DNA of 64,000 nucleotides from an uncultured Rhizobiaceae bacterium (GTDB lineage: Bacteria; Pseudomonadota; Alphaproteobacteria; Rhizobiales; Rhizobiaceae), in NCBI GenBank assembly GCA_947259295.1, contig CAMYMG010000028.1, positions 43,132 to 107,131 on the forward strand, given 5' to 3'. Below the pieces are notes generated by a model. That model saw only the letters and a program-made list of their open reading frames with translations, was not told the DNA's origin and searched no databases. Shown here piece by piece: positions 42,120-50,519 of the stretch. The translations under genes and the position numbers were made by a program. Positions within the stretch are counted from its first letter, which is position 1; the number at the start of each line of letters is the position of its first letter.

Positions 42120-42144
42120 AACTCGGTTGCCGCGACGTTGTTCC
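42120..42144 (-). promoter_or_regulatory. EcfG-like promoter (GGAAC-N16-AGTT)
   Basis: Minus-strand GGAAC (42140-42144), 16-bp spacer, AGTT (42120-42123): the GTT core is kept but the first base is A rather than C. It gives a leader of about 25-30 nt to the ATG at 42086. Confidence 0.6.
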
Positions 42145-42317
42145 GCTTGGATACCTAGAATAGTGCTGCTGACGGGCATCCGCAATCATGGCCGCACAGG
42201 CATTTGATCATTGCGTTAACCGGTCTTGGTCGGGATAGTCTTTCCACCCTGCCCGACGGTATCGCGGAGGGCAGGGTTCTACGCGAACGCGCGTGCCTGT
42301 CAGCAAGGGAGAGGGCG

Positions 42318-43043
42318 ATGCCGCAGCAGTGGTTCAGCAAGCATCGCATCGACCCTGTTACAACCATGCTGACCGAACCCTTCGTGCACGACTTCGTGCG
42401 CGCCAATGTCTGGCACGTTCGCGGCAGGGACGCGGACCTGCTCGTCGACACCGGCATGGGCATCGTTCCGCTGGCGCCTTATATCGATACGCCGGCTGGA
42501 AAGCCGCTGCTTGTCGTTGCGACGCATATCCATCTCGATCACGTTGGATCGCTGCACGAATTCGAGCATCGTGCCGGCCCCGAACACAGCGCCGAAGCGT
42601 TCGCGACCATGCCGGACGAAGCGACCTACGCAGACATGTTCCGCGACCTCGCCGATGCGGTGACGAGCCTGCCGCGCCCCGGCTGGAAGGCGGCCGACTA
42701 TGCAATAGAGCCGGCTCCGCTCACCCGCGTGCTCCGCGAGAACGATGTTGTCGACCTCGGCGACCGGCAGTTCCGGATATTGAACCTGCCGGGACATTCG
42801 CCCGACTCCATCGGTCTGTTTGACGAAGCAGACGGGGTCTTCTTCAGCGGCGACGCGATCTACGATTCCGACCTCATAGACGACCTGCCGGACTCTGATC
42901 GGGTTGCCTACTGCCGGACCATGCAGCGTCTGCTCGAGTTGCCCATCCGTCTAGGCCATGGCGGCCATGGCCCGAGCTTCGACCGCGGCCGCATGCGCGA
43001 TATTGCCGCCCGGTATCTCGAGGACACCGAAGCGCTGGGTTAA
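42318..43043 (+). CDS. Metallo-beta-lactamase-fold hydrolase
   Basis: A 241-residue protein with the zinc-binding motif H70-I-H72-L-D74-H75 (ATHIHLDHVGSL), a third-site His in LPGHSPDSIGLF and an Asp in FFSGDAIYDSD. MBL-fold enzymes include lactonases, glyoxalase II and phosphodiesterases; the context does not choose between them. GGGAGAGG precedes ATG 42318. Its last 4 bp overlap the convergent oxidoreductase gene. Confidence 0.85.
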   Translation: MPQQWFSKHRIDPVTTMLTEPFVHDFVRANVWHVRGRDADLLVDTGMGIVPLAPYIDTPAGKPLLVVATHIHLDHVGSLHEFEHRAGPEHSAEAFATMPDEATYADMFRDLADAVTSLPRPGWKAADYAIEPAPLTRVLRENDVVDLGDRQFRILNLPGHSPDSIGLFDEADGVFFSGDAIYDSDLIDDLPDSDRVAYCRTMQRLLELPIRLGHGGHGPSFDRGRMRDIAARYLEDTEALG

Positions 43044-44407
43044 CGCATGTCGCCGATCACCGTCGGAATGAGTTCCGACACCGTCGGGTGGATCGGCACG
43101 GCCCATTGCAGGTCGCGATAGTGCGTTCCCCAGTTGATGGCGTCTAGAATCCCGTGGATTGCTTCGTCGCCTCCGGTCCCCAGAATGGCAGCGCCAAGGA
43201 TTTTTCCTGTCTCGGCGTTGGCTACGATCTTCATGAAGCCAAGAGTCTCGCCCTTCTCGACGGCGCGTCCGACACGCGTCATTGGCCGGGTGCCCACAAG
43301 GACCGGCAGGTTCTCCTTCCTGGCCTGCGCCTCCGTGATGCCGGCGCGGCCGAGCGGTGGGTCGATGTAGAGGGCGTAGCCCGGCACGCGGTCGCTGACC
43401 TTGCGGTCTCCCCCGTCGAGCAGGTTGGCGGCAACGATCTCGAAGTCATTATAGGCTGTGTGGGTGAAGGCGCCGTGGCCGTTGCATTCGCCGAGCGCGA
43501 AGACGCCGTCTACATCTGTCGACAGCCGGTCGTCGACGACAACGAAGCCGCGCTCGTCGACCGCTATGCCGGCACGGTCGAGGCCGAGATCGTCGGTGTT
43601 GGGAACGCGGCCTACGGCAAGCAGAACGTGGCTGCCGACGACGTAACGGGGCTCGCTGTCGCAATGCAGGCCAACCTTGATGCCGCCGTTCGCCGGCGCG
43701 AAGTCGATGCATTCGGCGTCGAGCCGGACCGCGATGCCTTCCCGTTCCATGATGTCGCGCACCGCATCGGCAATGTCGGCGTCCTCGCGTGAAACCAGCC
43801 TGGCGTTCTTCTCCACCACCGTCACCTCGGCGCCGAAGCGGCGGAACATCTGCGCGAACTCAAGTCCGATATAGCTGCCGCCGACGACGACGAGCTGGCG
43901 CGGCACCGTGTCGAGCGCCACCATGTCCGTATTGTCGAGGACGGAGACGCTGCCTAAGCCGGGCATGTCGGGCTTGGCTGCCCTGCCGCCGACATTGATG
44001 AAGATCTTCGGCGCTTCCAGGATCTCGCCGTTCACCTCTATTTCATGCGGCCCGACGAAGCGCGCATGGCCCCGGATGAGCGTCAGATTCTTCATGCCCG
44101 ACAGCCACTCGTCGAGACCCGACCTGGCATTGAGCGTCACCTGTGCCGAGCGTGTGTGAACCTTCTTCATGTCGATGGAGACATCGCTGACCTCGACGCC
44201 GTACTCGCCGGCCCGGCGGGCGAGATGCGCCGCGTAGGCGCTGGCGACCATCGCCTTGGTCGGCATGCAGCCCGTGTTGACGCAGGTGCCGCCGAGAAAC
44301 TTGCGTTCGACCAGCGCCACCTGCATCCCGGCTGCGGTCAGCCGGCCGGCAAGCGACGGCCCGGCCTGCCCGCCGCCGATAATGATCGCGTCGAAGCTTC
44401 GGCTCAT
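43040..44407 (-). CDS. FAD-dependent pyridine nucleotide-disulfide oxidoreductase
   Basis: A 455-residue flavoprotein with FAD-binding GGGQAGPSLAGRL (about 11-23), redox-active C42 and C47 in GGTCVNTGCMPTK, an NAD(P)-binding GGSYIGLEFAQMF and the C-terminal IHPTVSELIPTV interface with its His. It resembles dihydrolipoamide dehydrogenase or mercuric reductase in sequence. There is no N-terminal metal-binding domain and no C-terminal vicinal Cys pair, so mercury reduction is unlikely. Substrate unknown. Confidence 0.87.
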   Translation of the reverse strand: MSRSFDAIIIGGGQAGPSLAGRLTAAGMQVALVERKFLGGTCVNTGCMPTKAMVASAYAAHLARRAGEYGVEVSDVSIDMKKVHTRSAQVTLNARSGLDEWLSGMKNLTLIRGHARFVGPHEIEVNGEILEAPKIFINVGGRAAKPDMPGLGSVSVLDNTDMVALDTVPRQLVVVGGSYIGLEFAQMFRRFGAEVTVVEKNARLVSREDADIADAVRDIMEREGIAVRLDAECIDFAPANGGIKVGLHCDSEPRYVVGSHVLLAVGRVPNTDDLGLDRAGIAVDERGFVVVDDRLSTDVDGVFALGECNGHGAFTHTAYNDFEIVAANLLDGGDRKVSDRVPGYALYIDPPLGRAGITEAQARKENLPVLVGTRPMTRVGRAVEKGETLGFMKIVANAETGKILGAAILGTGGDEAIHGILDAINWGTHYRDLQWAVPIHPTVSELIPTVIGDMR

Positions 44408-44596
44408 GACCCGCTCCCGTTGGCAAGGCCACGGACGCCCGCGAATGCCTTTGAAATTGAGGGATGGGGCTCGGACATCGCGCGGTCACCTCCGGTTACA
44501 GGAAGCGGCTTGCCGACGCTGCACACTTCGCATCGACGCGATCATTGCGTCTAGAGCCTGGCAGGTCAATCGGACCGTCCGATCGGCCGCGCGCGT

Positions 44597-46024
44597 TCAG
44601 CCCGGAATGGATATTGGTCCGGTGCTTACCAGCGCTGACTCCACCTGTGTGCGAAGCGTAGCAAAATCTATCTCGGCGGTGGTTTCGGTTTCGACGACAG
44701 GGCCGAAGCGGGAAGGTTCTGCGCGCGCCGCCAGGGCAATGAGTTCCGGAACGTAGTCCATCCCCGGATGTCCGTGCGGCCGGCTGGCGACCCGCGCAGC
44801 ATAGCGGGCGCCTATCGTTTCGGGCGGCGCAGAGCACCAGATTTCGGCGATTGCTGCAGGGCCGACGGCGTCGATCAGTCCGGCCAGGAATTCTGGCGGC
44901 TGGAAGCCGAACCAGGCATCGAGGATCAGCGTCTCCCCCGGTCGGGCCTGCTCCACCAGCGCGAACATCGCGCGCAGGCTGGCGCGTCCCAGCGTCCGGT
45001 TGAACGGCCGGTCGACCTGCTCGATCTCGGCCAGAAATTCGTTCTTGATGGTGTCGAGCGAAAGGACCGGCCAGCCCGTCGCGCGGGACAGGCCAAGAGC
45101 CACGCCGCTCTTGCCGCTGGCCGGCACGCCGTTGACGAGCACCAGGCGCTTTCTCGACGGCTGCGGGGGCAGGGCGGCAAGGGCGGCTCCGATCACGCCG
45201 GCATCGTCGCCCAGTTCGGCCGGCCTGATGCGGGCTTCGTACCAGGATGGCGCCGCCTTGACGCCCGACAGCGCGGCCACCGCGGCGTGACCGAGGCCAC
45301 CGCCCAGCACCACGATCCCGGGATCGAGCACGGCAACCAGACTGTCGATCGCGGTCCGCAACGGCCCGGCCCAGGCCTGCAGGATATTCGTCGCGACGAT
45401 GTCGCCCATGTCGCGGCGGGCGAGCAGGTCGGCGGCAGTCGTCGTCTCGCCCAATCCGGCTTCGGCGATGTGGCGGCGGAGCGCTGTGCCGGAACTGACC
45501 GTCTCGACGCAGCCGATCCGGCCGCAGATACACCGCAGGCCCTTCGGGTCGATGCAGATATGGCCAAGTTGCCCGGCAGTGCCATTGGCGCGCATCAGGC
45601 GGCCGCCCTCGAGTATCGCGCCGCCGATGCCCGTGCCGATCGTCAGCATCACGACATTCGGCGCGCCCCGCGCGGCGCCAGCTGCTCCCTCGCCGACCAG
45701 CGCCATGGAGCAGTCATTGTCGACGACTACGGGATGGCCGAAGCGCTCCTGCAGACGCTCGGCGAGCGGCACCCTGGAAAGATCGACATAGCCGCCGGAG
45801 AGGACGCGGCGCGCCTCGAAATCGACGCGGCCGGGTGCGCCGATGCCGATACCAGCGACGGTGTTGTCGTGGATCTCGGCAATCAGCGCCTCGATCCGTG
45901 TCAGCACGGCCGATGGATCAGGCGAACTGGGTGCACGGCCGCGCGCAAGGATGGCGCCTTCGGCGCTCACCCGGGCGGCCCGCAGATGCGTGCCGCCGAT
46001 ATCGATGCCGATGGCGCTTTTCAT
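44597..46024 (-). CDS. Fusion: ROK-family sugar kinase + P-loop kinase
   Basis: A 475-residue protein. Residues 1-285 are a ROK kinase: ATP motif IDIGGTH (7-13), catalytic D104 in VVDND, and the zinc motif H155/C165/C167/C172 (GHI and CICGRIGC). The usual Glu before that His is Gln (GQLGH). Residues 293-465 form a separate AAA-type kinase with Walker A GVPASGKS (299-306), then SLDTIKNEF and LILDAWFG (D369). Two phosphoryl-transfer domains in one chain, 12 bp upstream-facing on the same strand as a LacD-like aldolase, suggest stepwise phosphorylation of one hexose. That is an inference. Confidence 0.8.
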   Translation of the reverse strand: MKSAIGIDIGGTHLRAARVSAEGAILARGRAPSSPDPSAVLTRIEALIAEIHDNTVAGIGIGAPGRVDFEARRVLSGGYVDLSRVPLAERLQERFGHPVVVDNDCSMALVGEGAAGAARGAPNVVMLTIGTGIGGAILEGGRLMRANGTAGQLGHICIDPKGLRCICGRIGCVETVSSGTALRRHIAEAGLGETTTAADLLARRDMGDIVATNILQAWAGPLRTAIDSLVAVLDPGIVVLGGGLGHAAVAALSGVKAAPSWYEARIRPAELGDDAGVIGAALAALPPQPSRKRLVLVNGVPASGKSGVALGLSRATGWPVLSLDTIKNEFLAEIEQVDRPFNRTLGRASLRAMFALVEQARPGETLILDAWFGFQPPEFLAGLIDAVGPAAIAEIWCSAPPETIGARYAARVASRPHGHPGMDYVPELIALAARAEPSRFGPVVETETTAEIDFATLRTQVESALVSTGPISIPG

Positions 46025-46036
46025 TGCCCGCCCGTA

Positions 46037-46951
46037 CTACGCGACTTTGGACACCGGTGTCCGGTACTTCGCGATCACCGCCTGCAATTCACGCAGCCGC
46101 GGCACGGCGATCGTCTCGAGCCGCTGGCGCGTGACGTCACGGTCGAGCGAAATGCAATCCTTCCAAAGCGAGCGCCCCGCAATGACGCCAGAGGCGCCGT
46201 TTCGCATGGCGATATCGACCTGCTCGAGGAAGGTCTCGTGGTCGACGCCGGCCGAAAGCACGGCCCAGGGGACATCGCCGCAGAGCCGCGTGACTGCGGC
46301 ACAGGATTCCCCGGAGCCGGGGTAGGGCAGCTTGAGCACCTTGGAGCCGACATCGAGGCAGATCTTCGTGCCGCCCTGGATCAGTTCGGGAATCTTCGCC
46401 GCGTAGGCCTCCGCGGATTCACCATCCAGCCGGTAGGTGAGAAACTCGACCACCAGCAGCAGGTTCTCCCGGGCGAAGTCGGCGATCACCTGTTCGAGGA
46501 TGCCGATATTGTGGGTGTTGGCGGCAGGCGTGTCGGAGCGCAGGTAAACCATGATCTTGGCGCCGGTGCCGCCCAGTTCGCGCACGCGGCGGGCGGTTAT
46601 TCCCTCGACCAGCTTCGACAGCCGATAGCCTTCGGGCGAGGTGTCCCAGCCGGATGCATCGAGGCCGATGAGAAGCCCGGTAGAACGGTCGATTACCCCG
46701 TCGTCAACCAGGTGCGGCACGGCACAGACGGCGTCGACCAGCACGCAGCCTGCCTCGCTGGCGAGATATTTCGTGATGTCCGCCTTCGTGTGGCCGAGCA
46801 CGTCGTTGCCGATCCTGGCCTGCTCTTCCGGGCTGTCGGCCAGCAACGTGCGCATTCCGCCGCGTTGGTCGCAGGCGATCACCATCATGGCGCCGTCCGC
46901 CCGGCAGATCTGCTGGTAGCCGCGAAGTTCTGCTGTCGTCATGGGTGCCAT
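46037..46951 (-). CDS. Class I aldolase, LacD/YihT (tagatose-1,6-bisphosphate) family
   Basis: A 304-residue TIM-barrel aldolase. Family landmarks: ACDQRGGM near residue 27, GAKIMVYLRSD (130-140), the Schiff-base Lys at about 207 in KVLKLPYPG, and PWAVLSAGVDHETF with GASGVIAGRSLW at the phosphate-binding end. LacD cleaves tagatose-1,6-bisphosphate; YihT cleaves sulfofructose-1-phosphate. With the adjacent kinase fusion, a hexose bisphosphate is more likely. Start MAPM at 46951 has GAAAGG upstream. It is the first gene of a two-gene unit, divergent from the SorC regulator. Confidence 0.85.
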   Translation of the reverse strand: MAPMTTAELRGYQQICRADGAMMVIACDQRGGMRTLLADSPEEQARIGNDVLGHTKADITKYLASEAGCVLVDAVCAVPHLVDDGVIDRSTGLLIGLDASGWDTSPEGYRLSKLVEGITARRVRELGGTGAKIMVYLRSDTPAANTHNIGILEQVIADFARENLLLVVEFLTYRLDGESAEAYAAKIPELIQGGTKICLDVGSKVLKLPYPGSGESCAAVTRLCGDVPWAVLSAGVDHETFLEQVDIAMRNGASGVIAGRSLWKDCISLDRDVTRQRLETIAVPRLRELQAVIAKYRTPVSKVA

Positions 46952-47096
46952 TCGGTCGGCCTTTCTGGTCGCCCCCGCTTGCCGCTTCCGCCTATAGTCG
47001 ATTTGTTCGAGGCAGATTGCTTCGGCAAGCCGGTTGGGTGTTAACTGCTGTCTCGAACGCCTGTAACATATTGCAGAAAGGAATTGCAAGCTGTCC

Positions 47097-48032
47097 ATGG
47101 TGCCCGCCTCCGATCAGTCCGCCAGCCGCGCCATGCTGCACACGGTCGCCAAGCTGCACTACGAGGCCGAGATGAGCCAGGTTGACATCGCAAAGAAGCT
47201 CGGACTGTCGGCGGCGACCATATCGCGCCTGCTCCAGCGTGCCCGCGCCGAAGGCATCGTCTCCATCCAGGTGCGCGATCTCGTCGAGCCCGATGAACTG
47301 GCGCGGGAGTTGCAGCGAAAACTGGGGCTGAAGGCCGCCGCCGTGATCGACGCGCCGAGTACAGGCGCCGTCGGCGCGCTGGCCGGACCCGTCGGCGATA
47401 TGCTGAAGGATATCGGCCTCAAGGCCGGGTCGGTTCTGGCGATCGGCTGGGGCCGCGCGGTTCGCGGCGTGGTCGAGACCGGGCTGCCGGCGATTTCCGG
47501 TGTGCTCACCGTTCCGGCAACAGGCGGCATGCAGCAACAGCACGCGCATTTTCAGGTGAACGAGTTCGTGCGTCTCGCCGCACAGCATCTCGGCGGCCTT
47601 CCGCAGTTCATCCACGCGCCCTATCTGCCGACGGCGGAAAGCCGCAAGGCGCTGCTTGCCGATCCGGCCATCGCTGACAGCGTCGCGCTGTGGGACCGTG
47701 TCGATGCGGCGATCGTCGGCGTCGGGCTCCCCCATGCCCAGAATTCGCCCGATGCGAGTGCTGCGACGCCGGATGAACAGGCGCTGAGCGAGGCGGCGGG
47801 AGACGTCATCCGCCACTATTTCGACGCGGCCGGGAAAATTACCGACTGGGAGGGCGAGTCCCGGATGATTGCCATGTCCCGGGAGCAACTGCGCCGGACG
47901 CCTCTGGTCATCGGCGTCGCTGTTGGAGAGAACAAGGCCGCCGCCATCGTCGGCGCTGCCCGTGCGGGGCTTATCTCGGCGCTCGCCACGGATGCGCGCA
48001 CGGCCGAGGCAGTCCTTTCGGCCAATGGGTGA
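47097..48032 (+). CDS. SorC/DeoR-type sugar-responsive regulator
   Basis: A 311-residue regulator. The N-terminal helix-turn-helix is MSQVDIAKKLGLSAATISRLLQRA (in part, about 22-45), followed by the SorC sugar-phosphate-binding domain (about 60-308) with LAIGWGRAVRGVVE and VGVGLPHAQN. It lies between the divergent aldolase/kinase unit and an ABC importer operon, so it probably governs both. The gap before it holds TTGCA twice, 13 bp apart (47071 and 47084), possible half-sites; similar sequence occurs upstream of the importer near 48234-48255. Confidence 0.87.
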   Translation: MVPASDQSASRAMLHTVAKLHYEAEMSQVDIAKKLGLSAATISRLLQRARAEGIVSIQVRDLVEPDELARELQRKLGLKAAAVIDAPSTGAVGALAGPVGDMLKDIGLKAGSVLAIGWGRAVRGVVETGLPAISGVLTVPATGGMQQQHAHFQVNEFVRLAAQHLGGLPQFIHAPYLPTAESRKALLADPAIADSVALWDRVDAAIVGVGLPHAQNSPDASAATPDEQALSEAAGDVIRHYFDAAGKITDWEGESRMIAMSREQLRRTPLVIGVAVGENKAAAIVGAARAGLISALATDARTAEAVLSANG

Positions 48033-48358
48033 TCTGGCCTAAACTTTCTCCGCGCAAAATTTCAACTTTTCCCGCACCAATCTATTGACAGGTCCGCGGC
48101 GCGGGCATCTTAATCGTGCGGCGTCCCGGTTGAGGAGTTCTGCGGGGGCGGGAGGCTGAACGGGAGGTCAGTGAGGGGTGCGGGGATTGCGACCGTTTCA
48201 GCGGATCGCGAAGCCGTCACGCCAACTCTGAAATTGCTTTCAGCAAAAATTTGCACTTGACGACCGGCCTGGCCGGAAGGATCATGCGATCCATGGGAAT
48301 GCCGACGGCAAACTCAGCGAGCGCATGTTTAAGCAGCTCACCCAAGGGAGGAATATCA
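48033..48358 (+). promoter_or_regulatory. 326-bp regulatory gap before ABC importer operon
   Basis: No gene is visible. TTGACA (48085-48090) and TCTTAA (48108-48113) are 17 bp apart, a fair sigma70 promoter. Nearer the gene are an inverted repeat GCAAA-AA-TTTGC (48243-48254) within a TTGC-rich stretch and a 13-bp palindrome CCGGCC-T-GGCCGG (48264-48276). A second pair, TTGACG (48257-48262) and GATCAT 17 bp later, is possible. These are candidate SorC sites. Confidence 0.5.
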
Positions 48359-49354
48359 ATGAAGCGTCGTTCAGTTTTGAAGTCCGCGGCCATGCTTGCC
48401 GTGGCAGCCAGCGTCGGTCTGGCAGCCGTGCCCGGCCATGCGCAGGACAAGAAGTACACCGTTGCGCTGGTCCCCGGCCTGACAACCGATGCGTTCTACA
48501 TCACCATGCGCAAGGGTGCCCAGGCCGCTGCCGACGCGCTTGGCGTCGAACTCGTCTTCCAGGGCGCTCCGGACTTCAACCCGGTGCTGCAGGTTCCGGT
48601 GCTCGATGCCGTTATCGCGCGCAAGCCGGATGCCATCCTGATCGCGCCGACCGACACGACGCAGCTCGTCGAGCCGCTGCGCAAGGCGCATGATGCCGGC
48701 ATCCCGGTCATCACCGTCGATACGTTCATCGGCAACGGCAAGTACCAGACCGGTTCCGGCAATGCCGACTTCCCCCTCTCCTACATCGCTTCCGACAACG
48801 TGCTTGGCGGCCGCATGGCTGCGACCGCACTTGCCAACGCGATCGGCGAAGGCGGCGGCAAAGTCTATGTCTCGAACGTCAAGCCGGGCATCTCCACCAC
48901 CGACCAGCGCGAGGAAGGCTTCAAGGCCGAGATGGCCGAGAACCACCCGAACATCACGGTCCTGGAGACCCAGTTCAACGAGAACGACGCCAACAAGGCC
49001 GCCAGCCAGCTGCAGGCCGTGTTCGCCCGCAACTCCGACCTCAAGGGCGTGTTCGGCGCCAACCTGTTCTCGGCTCTCGGTGCCGGCAACGGCGTCCAGC
49101 AGGCCGGCCAGACCGGCAACGTCAAGGTCGTAGCGTTCGACGCGCCGACATCGATCATCGACAACATCAACTCGGGCCTCGTCGACGTGGCGATCGCCCA
49201 GCATCCGGCCGAGATCGGCTACTACGGCGTCGTATCGGCCTTCGCCCATCTCACCGGCAATTCGATCCCGGTGGCCATCGGTACCGGCTTCACGGTGATC
49301 AACAAGGATAATGTCGGCGACGAGAATGTCGCCAAGTACATCTATTCCGATTGA
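48359..49354 (+). CDS. ABC importer, periplasmic sugar-binding protein (FrcB-like)
   Basis: A 331-residue precursor with a signal peptide (cleavage about residue 28, GHAQDKK) and the ribose/fructose-type two-lobed fold: KKYTVALVPGLTTDAFY, PDAILIAPTDTTQLV, IPVITVDTFI and VKVVAFDAPTSI. GGGAGGA precedes ATG 48359. Order and sizes of the three transport genes (binding protein, permease, single ATPase) match the FrcBCA layout of Sinorhizobium, so a ketose or related hexose is a reasonable ligand. Confidence 0.88.
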   Translation: MKRRSVLKSAAMLAVAASVGLAAVPGHAQDKKYTVALVPGLTTDAFYITMRKGAQAAADALGVELVFQGAPDFNPVLQVPVLDAVIARKPDAILIAPTDTTQLVEPLRKAHDAGIPVITVDTFIGNGKYQTGSGNADFPLSYIASDNVLGGRMAATALANAIGEGGGKVYVSNVKPGISTTDQREEGFKAEMAENHPNITVLETQFNENDANKAASQLQAVFARNSDLKGVFGANLFSALGAGNGVQQAGQTGNVKVVAFDAPTSIIDNINSGLVDVAIAQHPAEIGYYGVVSAFAHLTGNSIPVAIGTGFTVINKDNVGDENVAKYIYSD

Positions 49355-49364
49355 GTATGACACT

Positions 49365-49389
49365 GGCTCCCCGGGCCGTCCGGGGAGCC
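49365..49389 (+). other. Hairpin after the binding-protein gene
   Basis: Arms GGCTCCCCGG (49365-49374) and CCGGGGAGCC (49380-49389), 5-nt loop, no T-run. It parallels the hairpin at 28488 in the other importer operon and probably protects the upstream message or attenuates transcription. Confidence 0.65.
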
Positions 49390-49454
49390 GCTGCTTCAGA
49401 AAATTTGTCCTGCGCGGCTGAAAAGCGCGTGGCTGTCGCCGAACAGGTATCCCC

Positions 49455-50519
49455 ATGACAACAACGCCAACCGACGGAACGCCTGTCGCCAGCAATGGGC
49501 GCCCGCAGGCAGACCATGCGGACCTTGCCAAGACGCTCGTGCAGCGCATCGCCGACCTGCGTGCCTGGCTGTTTCTTGCCGCGCTGATCATCGGCTTCGA
49601 GGCCTGGGCGCGCTCGTCCTTCGGCGGCACCTTCATCTTCAATCCGTTCAACCTGCAGTCGATCGCGATCTTCGCCGTGGCGCCGCTCCTGCTGGCGACC
49701 GGACAGACCTTCGTCATCATCTCCGGTGGTATCGATCTCTCGCTCGGCTTCATCATGGGGCTGGCCGCCGTCGTTGCCGCCCATGTCATCAACTACGCGA
49801 CGCCCGGCATGGGCGCGCCCACCGCGATCCTCTTGGGTTTCCTTGTCGCGATCCTGGTCGCCGGCATTCCCGGCTTCATCAACGGGCTTCTCGTGTCGCG
49901 ACTGCGCGTGCCTCCCTTCATCGGCACGCTTGGCATGTTCGGCGTGGCGCGCGGCGTCGCCTTCCTGCTCGCCGGCGGCACCACGGTGCCGGTGCATAAC
50001 CCGCTCTTCGCCACCATCGGCAACGGACGCTTCATCGGCGTCCCCTACATCGTCTGGATCACTGCCGTGTTTGTGCTGGTGATGCACTACCTGCTTAGCC
50101 AGACGCGTTTCGGCCAGCACAATTACGCGATCGGCGCCAACCCCCAGGCCGCGCGACGCGCCGGCATCGACATCAAGTCCCATCTGTTGCGGCTTTATAT
50201 CATGTCGGCGTGCTGTGCCGGGCTTGCCGGCGTTCTCTACTCGGCGCGCTTCAATGCAGGCGCGGCGCAGGCCGGCGAGCCGTTGCTGCTCGACAGCGTC
50301 GCCGCGGTCGTCATCGGTGGCGCCAGCCTGTTCGGCGGCTCGGGCACGATCCTCGGCACGGTCGCCGGCGCCTTCGTCATCGCCGTCATCCAGTACGGTC
50401 TGGTGTTCGTCAATGTCGAGCCGTTCTGGCAGTTCATCAGTGTCGGCGTCGTCATCATCATCTCGGTTCTCATAGACCAGGCCCAGCGCCGCTTCAGCGG
50501 AGGTCGCATCGATGAATGA
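49455..50519 (+). CDS. ABC importer, CUT2 permease (FrcC-like)
   Basis: A 354-residue permease with about 9-10 membrane segments and an extended cytosolic N-terminus. CUT2 signatures IISGGIDLSLGFIMGL and VVIGGASLFGGSGTILGT are present. It is the only permease in this operon, so the channel would be a homodimer. Its stop overlaps the ATPase gene by 8 bp. Confidence 0.9.
   Translation: MTTTPTDGTPVASNGRPQADHADLAKTLVQRIADLRAWLFLAALIIGFEAWARSSFGGTFIFNPFNLQSIAIFAVAPLLLATGQTFVIISGGIDLSLGFIMGLAAVVAAHVINYATPGMGAPTAILLGFLVAILVAGIPGFINGLLVSRLRVPPFIGTLGMFGVARGVAFLLAGGTTVPVHNPLFATIGNGRFIGVPYIVWITAVFVLVMHYLLSQTRFGQHNYAIGANPQAARRAGIDIKSHLLRLYIMSACCAGLAGVLYSARFNAGAAQAGEPLLLDSVAAVVIGGASLFGGSGTILGTVAGAFVIAVIQYGLVFVNVEPFWQFISVGVVIIISVLIDQAQRRFSGGRIDE

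Noticed and set aside
43040..44407. Mercuric reductase annotation
   Set aside because: The redox Cys pair is shared with all class I disulfide reductases. The C-terminal vicinal cysteines and the metal-binding domain of MerA are absent, and no mer genes are near.
44768..47044. Very long plus-strand open frame (758 codons) opposite the kinase fusion and aldolase
   Set aside because: Antisense frames stay open in GC-rich coding DNA. The minus-strand proteins show clear family motifs; the plus-strand translation is Arg/Asp/His/Gly-rich with none.
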